DNA of 10,386 nt, from assembly GCA_010028775.1 (NCBI GenBank), contig RHAF01000042.1, positions 1 through 10,386 of the forward strand, in the 5' to 3' direction. The translations under genes and the position numbers were made by a program. The DNA is from Verrucomicrobiota bacterium. GTDB taxonomy: Bacteria; Verrucomicrobiota; Verrucomicrobiia; Methylacidiphilales; Verrucolacustridaceae. How positions within the stretch are numbered: the first letter of the stretch is position 1; each line of letters opens with the position of its first letter. The notes under the pieces are model-generated. The model made no database searches. It saw only the letters and a list, made by a program, of their open reading frames with translations, and was not told where the DNA came from. This document shows, piece by piece, positions 6,275-10,386 of this stretch.

Positions 6275-7462
6275 TTAATCCGTCCGACTGAGGCGCTGCA
6301 CCTTGTCGCCGGCCAAGAGGTCCCTTGCGGCCAGTAAACGTTTGAGGGTTGTCTCCGGATCGGGACAGTGCTGCAAATAAGGTCTGATCTCCTCCGCCGT
6401 CAGAGATCCCAGGGGCTGTCCGGGAAACCAGTGGCCCCCTTGGCCGAGCAGGTTGTACCGCATTCGGGCGTACTCCACGAGGTCGTAAGCCACTGCCAGG
6501 TTGTGGAGACGCAGGATTTCACGAAAATTGGCCTCCTTGGGGCATTCCGACCAGTGAGGGAGGCCTCTTTGCCACTCCTCCCTCCATCGGGCGGGCAAGG
6601 AAGTTTCCCATTGTTCGCGTAGGCGTGTCTCAATGGGCGGGAGGATTTGGTCCACGTCCCGGAGCTTTTCCAGCGCGGAAACATGCTCATCGAAATCCGT
6701 GGGTTTGGAGGCCCCGATAGAGAGGGTGTGGACCCTGGGATCACGCAGGCAAAAAAGCGTATTAAAGGCCATCGGGCTGAGCGGGGCGGTCAGATCCGTG
6801 AGAACTTCCGGCGGTTTGTAGAGCATGCCTCCCTTGTCATTGGGACTGATGATGAAAACCCCCATATCGTTCCTGTAAGCGGCCTCAAGGGAGTGGTCGT
6901 GCTCCTGAAAGATGTAGTACCAATGGAGATTCACGTAATCAAAACGCCCCCCGGAGACCAACTCCTCCACCAGTTCGGGGGAACCGTGGGTGGAGAAGCC
7001 GACCCAACGACAGAGCCCCTTTTTTTGCCATTCCCGTGCGCGGTCCAGGCATCCCCCGGGCCGAACGGTCCATTCCATGGTTTCCCGGTTGTTGATCCCG
7101 TGGAGGGAAAAAAGGTCCACCCTGGGCTGTTGGAGACGTGAAAGTGAGGTCAGGAAGACCTTCTCGAAATCACCAGGGTCGGCCTGAGGCGCGACTTTGG
7201 TCTGAAGGATAAAATCGTTCCGGTGAACTTTCTGGAGAACGGTTCCCAGTTGGGTCTCGGAGGTTCCATATCCCCGGGCGGTCTCAATGTGCCGAATACC
7301 CAATTCCAGCGCGCGGAGGACGGTTTTTTCTAGATTGGCCTGGTTGTCGGGGGGAATGGGTTGCGGGGGATCCTCATCCCAGCGGTGTTGGAACCGCATC
7401 CCACCGCACGTCAAAACCGGCATCTCGAGGCCGGTGCGGCCGAAGCGTCGTGTTGGGATCAC
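6275..7462 (-). CDS. Aldo/keto reductase with degenerate ferredoxin-like C-terminal domain
   Basis: A 395-residue predicted NADPH-dependent oxidoreductase of the large aldo/keto reductase group related to COG1453; substrate unknown. The barrel carries RRFGRTGLEMPVL at the start, ETARGYG at 60-66 with the catalytic Tyr65, Lys89 in LQTKV and His121 in SLHGIN. Glu60 occupies the place where the catalytic Asp is usual. GFSTHGS near 155-161, SPNDKGGM near 206-213 and SIGASKP near 248-254 fit the cofactor-binding half. After about residue 285 the sequence follows the helical pattern of the ferredoxin-like tail of this group (EILRLHNLAVAYDLVEYARM near 315-334), but only two cysteines remain, Cys307 and Cys366, so 4Fe-4S clusters are unlikely. 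The start is GTG at 7462-7460, overlapping the apt stop (GTGA), which makes it dependable and indicates coupling with apt. The stop is 8 bases from that of trmB. Confidence 0.9.
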   Translation of the reverse strand: MIPTRRFGRTGLEMPVLTCGGMRFQHRWDEDPPQPIPPDNQANLEKTVLRALELGIRHIETARGYGTSETQLGTVLQKVHRNDFILQTKVAPQADPGDFEKVFLTSLSRLQQPRVDLFSLHGINNRETMEWTVRPGGCLDRAREWQKKGLCRWVGFSTHGSPELVEELVSGGRFDYVNLHWYYIFQEHDHSLEAAYRNDMGVFIISPNDKGGMLYKPPEVLTDLTAPLSPMAFNTLFCLRDPRVHTLSIGASKPTDFDEHVSALEKLRDVDQILPPIETRLREQWETSLPARWREEWQRGLPHWSECPKEANFREILRLHNLAVAYDLVEYARMRYNLLGQGGHWFPGQPLGSLTAEEIRPYLQHCPDPETTLKRLLAARDLLAGDKVQRLSRTD

Positions 7463-7995
7463 TCTCCGGGGAAATCGAGCAGGTGGTGGACCTTTAGCCC
7501 GATCTTTTCGAGTCTTTTACGTCCTCCGAGATCGGGCAGATCGACCAAAAACGAACCGGATTCCACCACCGCGCCAAGCGAACGGAGCAGGAAAACGGCG
7601 GCTTCCGCCGAACCGCCAGTGGCAATCAGATCATCCACCAGCAGGACGCGCTGGCCTTTTTTGACGCAATCCTGGTGCAATTCCAGGGTTCCCGAGCCGT
7701 ACTCCAGGGCGTACTCGCGGCTGACCGATTTGGCGGGCAGTTTGCCCGGCTTGCGAACGGGAATGAAGCCGGACCCGAGGATCTGCGCGACGATCCCACC
7801 CAGGATGAAACCCCGCGCCTCGATCCCGGCCACGAACTGCGGGGGGGCGGAGCGAAAAGGCTCGGCCATCTGGCGGCAAGCTTCAGCCAAAGCCTGGGCA
7901 TTTCCCAACAAGGGGGTAATGTCGCGAAACAGGATCCCTTTTTTGGGATAATCCGGAACCGTGCGAATATGGGCGGCCAGAGGATTCGAACTCAC
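7459..7995 (-). CDS. apt: Adenine phosphoribosyltransferase
   Basis: Converts adenine and phosphoribosyl diphosphate to AMP in purine salvage, in the cytoplasm. The 178-residue protein contains IRTVPDYPKKGILFRDITPLL near 10-30, the substrate-side IEARGF at 58-63, the flexible-loop RKPGKLP at 81-87 and the PRPP-binding signature VLLVDDLIATGGSA at 117-130. The length is typical. The start is GTG at 7995-7993; homologues normally have about 8-10 residues before the IRTVPD strand, which fits, and no ATG is available. No Shine-Dalgarno is evident. It is the first gene of a two-gene unit with the aldo/keto reductase, and is divergent from the single STAS gene across 93 bases in which I find no convincing promoter hexamers. 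Confidence 0.96.
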   Translation of the reverse strand: MSSNPLAAHIRTVPDYPKKGILFRDITPLLGNAQALAEACRQMAEPFRSAPPQFVAGIEARGFILGGIVAQILGSGFIPVRKPGKLPAKSVSREYALEYGSGTLELHQDCVKKGQRVLLVDDLIATGGSAEAAVFLLRSLGAVVESGSFLVDLPDLGGRKRLEKIGLKVHHLLDFPGE

Positions 7996-8088
7996 GACAG
8001 CGTAGACTCGCCAAGCCCTATGGAGAGTGCAAGTCCCGGCGCGGTATTCCTACTCGACAGGGGGCAGGGAAATGGAGAACGTAGGTTG

Positions 8089-8421
8089 ATGAGCGTACAG
8101 ATTCATACCAGCAAGGAAGGCAACGGCACCGTGGTTCAGCTTCAGGGCAAAGTGGATGCCACCAGCGCCCCGTCCGTGGAACAGGCCTTGGTGGGGGCGA
8201 TTGAAAAAGGGGAGAAGAAGCTGGTTTTGGACTGCGCCTCCCTGGATTTCATCAGCAGCGCCGGGCTTCGCTCCCTTCTGCTGGCGGTGAAAAAGATGAA
8301 GGCGGCGGGCGGATCGATCTCCTTGGCGGCCCTCCAGCCCCATGTGAAAGAAGTTTTCGATATCAGTGGTTTCTCTGCCCTGTTCACCATTCACTCTTCC
8401 CGGGCGGAGGCCCTGAAATAG
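8089..8421 (+). CDS. Single-domain STAS protein, anti-sigma factor antagonist type
   Basis: A 110-residue cytoplasmic STAS protein of the SpoIIAA/RsbV class. Such proteins bind an anti-sigma kinase when unphosphorylated and so release its target; phosphorylation by the kinase switches them off. The sequence shows VVQLQGKVDA near 15-24, LVLDCASLDFISSAGLRSLL near 45-64, the helix LLAVKKMKAAGG near 63-74 and VKEVFDISGFSALF near 86-99, a complete domain. Ser56 and Ser57 lie in the loop that carries the phosphorylated residue in this family; aligned without gaps on the GL pair, SpoIIAA Ser58 would fall on Ala58, so Ser57 is the more likely site here. The ATG at 8089 is preferred over the much longer open frame upstream, which lies antisense to apt. 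GGAGA at 8074-8078 is about 10 bases before it. It converges with the anti-sigma kinase gene, with 45 bases between stops. Confidence 0.9.
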   Translation: MSVQIHTSKEGNGTVVQLQGKVDATSAPSVEQALVGAIEKGEKKLVLDCASLDFISSAGLRSLLLAVKKMKAAGGSISLAALQPHVKEVFDISGFSALFTIHSSRAEALK

Positions 8422-8466
8422 CCCTCCACTGGAATTCCCGTCGCCTGATCGGGGATCTTGGTTTGC

Positions 8467-8904
8467 TTAGTTTGTGCCCGTTGGGGCTGTTTTGGACTTC
8501 CGCAACATGAGGATGTTTTTGTCCCCCTCGCGGCGGTACTTGGCCTCATCCATCATCTGACGGACAAGGTGGATTCCCAGTCCGCCGAGCTGGCGGTTTT
8601 CGATTGGGGTATCCAGGTCGGGTTGTTCGATTTCCAGGGGGTTGAACTCACGACCCCGGTCCTCAAACTCCATCTCGATCTGTCCCTGATTGTGCCGGAA
8701 GGTGATGTGAATGGGGTGGATTCCCTCCTCATCGAAACCGTATTTGATGATGTTGGTGAGGATCTCCTCAATGGAGACCAGCAGGTGGTACCGCAAACGG
8801 CCCCCGATATCGTGCTGGGTGGCGAAGCTTTCAAAAACCGAGTTCACGCGGAGGAGATCCTCGATCCGGTTTTTCACCGTGACACGCACCTCGGGATTTT
8901 TCAT
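8467..8904 (-). CDS. RsbW/SpoIIAB-type anti-sigma regulatory factor (serine/threonine kinase)
   Basis: A 145-residue GHKL-fold ATPase of the HATPase_c_2 group. In known systems such proteins bind a sigma factor or other partner and phosphorylate STAS antagonists. The ATP-binding boxes are intact: the N-box EEILTNIIKYG at about 46-56 with Glu47 as likely general base and Asn51 as Mg ligand, the G1 box FEDRGREF near 80-87, and the G2 box LGGLGIHLVRQMMDE at about 106-120. The C-terminus is short and polar (SKTAPTGTN). The start is ATG at 8904-8902, overlapping the stop of the tandem-STAS gene (ATGA), so the two are translationally coupled and should be made in fixed ratio. It is the last gene of the three-gene minus-strand operon. 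The partner it inhibits is not in the window: no sigma factor or PP2C phosphatase gene is seen. Confidence 0.92.
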   Translation of the reverse strand: MKNPEVRVTVKNRIEDLLRVNSVFESFATQHDIGGRLRYHLLVSIEEILTNIIKYGFDEEGIHPIHITFRHNQGQIEMEFEDRGREFNPLEIEQPDLDTPIENRQLGGLGIHLVRQMMDEAKYRREGDKNILMLRKSKTAPTGTN

Positions 8905-9515
8905 GTGGCGGAAAGGAGAAGGGACTGTAATCCGGCAAGGCGGAAGACCTGGGCCACATCAGGGGCGACTCTCTCCAGGCCGAAGTCATGGCCGGAGGCT
9001 TTGGCGGTCTTGCTCGCATCGATGCAAAGATGGACGAATGCGGATGCGACGTAGGGGACGGCGGTAATATCAAACCGGACGGGACCCCGGTGGGATGAGA
9101 CCAGTTTGCGGACTGAATCGCGAATTTCTCCGACACGAACCGCGTCCATCCTTCCCTGGATGAAGAGCCGTAGCGTCCCATCCCTGATCTCATGGGTGAT
9201 CGGAGGGGTGGGGCCGCCTTCAACGAGGTGATCCATTCCGGTCAGGGCGAAAACCCGGCGGATTTCCGGGGCACACTCCACCACACGGAAAGTTCCGTTG
9301 CGGCGCTGCAGTTCGCGGGCTGCCTCGAAAATCAGGCGAAGGACGGCGGAACCGATGTAGGTGACATCCCGGAAATTGCAGGTGAGGTGGGTGGGCTGGC
9401 GGTCGAGTTCGGAGCGGATGGGGGCCTTCAACTCCTGACTGGCCAAGGTATCGAGCCTTCCCAGAAAAGTGAGGACCGTGCCGGAACCGTCCCGCTTAAC
9501 CTGCATGAGTTCCAT
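8901..9515 (-). CDS. Tandem (double) STAS-domain protein, probable anti-sigma antagonist
   Basis: A 204-residue protein consisting of two STAS domains in one chain, about residues 1-99 and 103-204. Domain 1 has VLTFLGRLDTLAS near 14-26, VTYIGSAVLRLIF near 51-63 and VFALTGMDHLVE near 89-100. Domain 2 has LRLFIQGRMDAVR near 115-127, VPYVASAFVHLCI near 153-165 and VFRLAGLQSLL near 190-200. The serine just before the conserved Ala is kept in both (Ser56 and Ser158), but the neighbouring residues depart from the canonical S-S-A-G-L, most in domain 2. Both may be partners or substrates of the kinase encoded immediately after it at an ATGA overlap; a tethered decoy or scaffold is also possible. The ATG at 9515 matches the domain boundary; a TTG at 9572 would add 19 unconserved residues and leave only 15 bases to the preceding gene. 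Neither start has a Shine-Dalgarno. Function is inferred from domains and context. Confidence 0.85.
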   Translation of the reverse strand: MELMQVKRDGSGTVLTFLGRLDTLASQELKAPIRSELDRQPTHLTCNFRDVTYIGSAVLRLIFEAARELQRRNGTFRVVECAPEIRRVFALTGMDHLVEGGPTPPITHEIRDGTLRLFIQGRMDAVRVGEIRDSVRKLVSSHRGPVRFDITAVPYVASAFVHLCIDASKTAKASGHDFGLERVAPDVAQVFRLAGLQSLLLSAT

Positions 9516-9587
9516 GCAATCATTCTGACCAAGAGGAGGTTGCGGGGCAATCCCGCGTTCCGCCTCACCCAAGGGAGGGGCAGGGCG
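9516..9587 (-). other. Intercistronic segment with small hairpin and anti-Shine-Dalgarno-like sequence
   Basis: If the tandem-STAS protein starts at 9515, 72 bases separate it from the stop of the preceding gene. They contain a 5-bp GC stem, GCGGG/CCCGC (9542-9546 and 9552-9556), and, read on the minus strand, ACCTCCTC at 9540-9533, complementary to a Shine-Dalgarno site. If translation instead starts at the TTG at 9572 most of this is coding. Confidence 0.35.
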
Positions 9588-10046
9588 TCAGACCCGGGCC
9601 GCGTCGACGTATTTTTTGTTCATTTCCCGAAGGCGGCGACTGAGGATGGTGGCCAGACCGATGAGGAGCATTCCCCCGAGCTTATGGTTGTTGTTCATCA
9701 GGAAATCTAACTGTTGGAGGGAGAGCCGCCAAACGACGGAAGGCTGCAGGGGAGTGATGGTGGCGGAGGTGGGGCCAGGATCAAAAACGGAGATTTCGCC
9801 GAAGGTATCGCCAGGTTTGAGTTTGGCTAACTCCACCTCGGAGGACTGACCCTGTCGGCGGACGGAAAGGAGGCCCGAGGCCACGATATACATGCTGGAT
9901 AGTTCCTGTCCCTCTTCGATCAGGTTATGTGGGGGTTCAACACTGACGTATTCGCCATATCCGGCGAGCGCGGAACGGGCCTCGTCGGTAAAGTGGGTGG
10001 TAATACCGGAAGCGGGAAGAGTTAGGTGGGCGAGGGGGTCGGACAT
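9588..10046 (-). CDS. Stand-alone cyclic-nucleotide-binding-domain protein
   Basis: A 152-residue protein made of one CRP-like cyclic-nucleotide-binding domain and a C-terminal helix, with no DNA-binding domain. The beta-roll opens with EYVSVEPPHNLIEEGQ, continues with MYIVASGLLSV and ends in the phosphate-binding-cassette region KPGDTFGEISVFDPGPTSATI. The cassette Glu is present, but the Arg that contacts the cyclic phosphate in CRP and protein kinase A is replaced by Thr (GPTSAT instead of GPRSAT), so cAMP or cGMP binding is doubtful; another ligand or a purely structural role is possible. The C-terminal LSRRLREMNKKY helix could mediate dimerisation or partner binding. Two ATGs are possible, 10055 and 10046. 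I choose 10046 because a good promoter places transcription initiation at 10047 and its -10 element overlaps the earlier ATG. It is the first gene of the operon with the tandem-STAS and anti-sigma kinase genes, suggesting a sensory input to that module. Confidence 0.88.
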   Translation of the reverse strand: MSDPLAHLTLPASGITTHFTDEARSALAGYGEYVSVEPPHNLIEEGQELSSMYIVASGLLSVRRQGQSSEVELAKLKPGDTFGEISVFDPGPTSATITPLQPSVVWRLSLQQLDFLMNNNHKLGGMLLIGLATILSRRLREMNKKYVDAARV

Positions 10047-10053
10047 AATGGCC

Positions 10054-10082
10054 ATTAAAGGCGAGAATCAAATTCAGGTCAA
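10054..10082 (-). promoter_or_regulatory. Sigma-70-type promoter of the cNMP-binding/STAS/kinase operon
   Basis: Read on the minus strand: -35 TTGACC (5 of 6) at 10082-10077, a 17-base spacer, and -10 TTTAAT (5 of 6) at 10059-10054. The predicted transcription start is about 10047, one base before the ATG at 10046, so the mRNA would be leaderless. The -10 element overlaps the alternative ATG at 10055, arguing against that start. Confidence 0.6.
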
Positions 10083-10092
10083 ATGCCCAAGC

Positions 10093-10120
10093 TTGAGCAC
10101 CCTTTTGAGATGCCTATGAT
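10093..10120 (+). promoter_or_regulatory. Sigma-70-type promoter of tRNA-Ser
   Basis: -35 TTGAGC (4 of 6) at 10093-10098, a 16-base spacer, and -10 TATGAT (5 of 6) at 10115-10120. The predicted start at about 10127 is next to the mature 5' end of the tRNA at 10128, leaving no room for a leader. It stands back to back with the minus-strand promoter; the two -35 elements are 10 bases apart. Confidence 0.55.
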
Positions 10121-10127
10121 TAAAAGC

Positions 10128-10214
10128 GGACGGGTGGCAGAGCGGTTTAATGTACCTGACTCGAAATCAGGAGTAGGGGAAACCCTACCGTGGGTTCAAA
10201 TCCCACCCCGTCCG
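10128..10214 (+). tRNA. tRNA-Ser(CGA)
   Basis: Reads UCG serine codons. The complete class II cloverleaf can be drawn: acceptor GGACGGG (10128-10134) with CCCGTCC (10207-10213) and discriminator G at 10214; D stem GCA/TGT with AGCGGTTTAA loop; anticodon stem CCTGA/TCAGG (10155-10159, 10167-10171) with loop CTCGAAA, giving anticodon CGA at 10162-10164; a long variable arm with GTAGGG/CCCTAC pairing, as in serine tRNAs; and T arm GTGGG-TTCAAAT-CCCAC (10190-10206). The 3' CCA is not encoded and must be added. The gene is divergent from the cyclic-nucleotide-binding operon. I see no duplicated tRNA 3' end in the window, so no sign of an integrated element. Confidence 0.97.
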
Positions 10215-10300
10215 ATTCTGCGAGGATGCGCCAATCTAGTTACCCCTCTAGGAGGAAAGATTCACCCCGAGTCAACGCAGCTAGGCCCACCTCCAGTCCA

Positions 10301-10386
10301 ATGACTCCCGCAACTATGCCCCCACCGGAACGGATTTGGGGTGGATTCTATTTCTTGTCGGGCCGATTCTCAGGACCGCGGCGGGC
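10301..10386 (+). CDS. Possible N-terminus of a gene leaving at the right edge
   Basis: An open frame starts at ATG 10301 (28 codons to the edge; a second ATG follows at 10316). The translation includes the hydrophobic, aromatic stretch IWGGFYFLSGRF, which could begin a membrane segment. There is no Shine-Dalgarno before it; a GGAGGAAAG at 10251-10259 is too far upstream. It competes with the minus-strand reading of the same DNA. Confidence 0.2.
   Translation, partial: MTPATMPPPERIWGGFYFLSGRFSGPRR
10319..10356 (+). terminator. Possible weak terminator downstream of tRNA-Ser
   Basis: Alternative 5-bp GC stems, CCCCA/TGGGG (10320-10324 and 10337-10341) or CCACC/GGTGG (10322-10326 and 10340-10344), are followed by a T-rich stretch ATTCTATTTCTT at 10345-10356. 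The loops are long (12-13 bases) and the T-tract is interrupted, so this is a weak candidate. It lies over 100 bases beyond the tRNA and overlaps the possible partial genes at the edge. Confidence 0.25.
10348..10386 (-). CDS. Possible C-terminal end of a gene entering from the right edge
   Basis: On the minus strand the frame from the right edge encodes 12 residues, ARRGPENRPDKK, and a TAG stop at 10350-10348. A charged polar tail and fairly GC-rich third positions look like a normal protein C-terminus, but 12 residues prove nothing. It excludes the plus-strand alternative at 10301. Confidence 0.3.
   Translation of the reverse strand, partial: ARRGPENRPDKK

Noticed and set aside
6647..7141. 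164-codon plus-strand open frame antisense to the aldo/keto reductase
   Set aside because: No family features; the minus-strand gene has the catalytic residues and a coupled start.
7361..7951. 196-codon plus-strand open frame across the aldo/keto reductase and apt
   Set aside because: Low-complexity shadow antisense to two well-supported genes.
7675..8088. Plus-strand extension of the single STAS frame upstream by 138 codons
   Set aside because: It runs antisense to apt, has no recognisable domain, and the STAS domain begins exactly at the ATG at 8089.
10195..10260. Integration (att) site at the 3' end of tRNA-Ser
   Set aside because: No second copy of the tRNA 3' segment and no integrase gene are in the window.
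10083..10304. 73-codon open frame running through the tRNA gene
   Set aside because: It is a chance frame across tRNA-Ser with no protein-like features.

Overview
The window is chromosomal DNA from a GC-rich (about 60 % by eye) bacterium with very compact gene packing. Nothing marks it as a plasmid, phage or integrated element: there is no transposase, integrase, CRISPR array or long repeat. The phylum is not proven. GTG starts are common (aldehyde dehydrogenase, trmB, aldo/keto reductase, apt), Shine-Dalgarno sites are mostly weak or absent, the tRNA gene lacks an encoded CCA, and anti-sigma/STAS regulators sit among housekeeping genes. This would fit a Verrucomicrobiota/PVC-type or similar Gram-negative lineage, but that is only a guess.

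Layout. (1) 1-324, minus: N-terminus of glucose-6-phosphate isomerase, cut by the left edge. (2) 410-3217, plus: a three-gene operon of an exported SYLF/YSC84-domain protein, a UPF0173 metallo-beta-lactamase-fold hydrolase and an aldehyde dehydrogenase, the last starting at a GTGA overlap. (3) 3218-4777, minus: a membrane-bound family-2 glycosyltransferase followed by the queuosine enzyme QueF, whose stop codon abuts that of the aldehyde dehydrogenase. (4) 4778-4972: an AT-rich divergent promoter region, the only clearly AT-rich stretch in the window. (5) 4973-6266, plus: an unrecognised basic protein with a possible helix-turn-helix, overlapping the tRNA m7G46 methyltransferase trmB. (6) 6275-7995, minus: adenine phosphoribosyltransferase (apt) and an aldo/keto reductase with a degenerate ferredoxin-like tail, coupled by a GTGA overlap. 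(7) 8089-10055: a regulatory cluster. A single STAS protein lies on plus; on minus runs an operon of a cyclic-nucleotide-binding-domain protein, a tandem-STAS protein and an RsbW/SpoIIAB-type anti-sigma kinase. (8) 10128-10214, plus: tRNA-Ser(CGA), divergent from the regulatory operon. (9) 10215-10386: little that can be assigned, with one or other partial gene at the right edge.

How the genes work together. The regulatory cluster is the most interesting part. A GHKL anti-sigma kinase next to three STAS domains is the core of a partner-switching module: the kinase holds a sigma factor or other target, and STAS proteins release it according to their phosphorylation state. Here the operon begins with a stand-alone cyclic-nucleotide-binding domain that has no DNA-binding domain and lacks the usual phosphate-binding arginine, suggesting an unusual input. 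No sigma factor or PP2C phosphatase lies in the window, so the output and reset steps are unknown. The remaining genes are housekeeping functions: glycolysis, purine salvage, tRNA modification (queF, trmB) and general oxidoreductases.

Two back-to-back promoters between the cyclic-nucleotide-binding gene and tRNA-Ser are well placed. Both predict transcripts starting at or next to the first base of the gene (an ATG and the mature tRNA 5' end), suggesting leaderless transcription.
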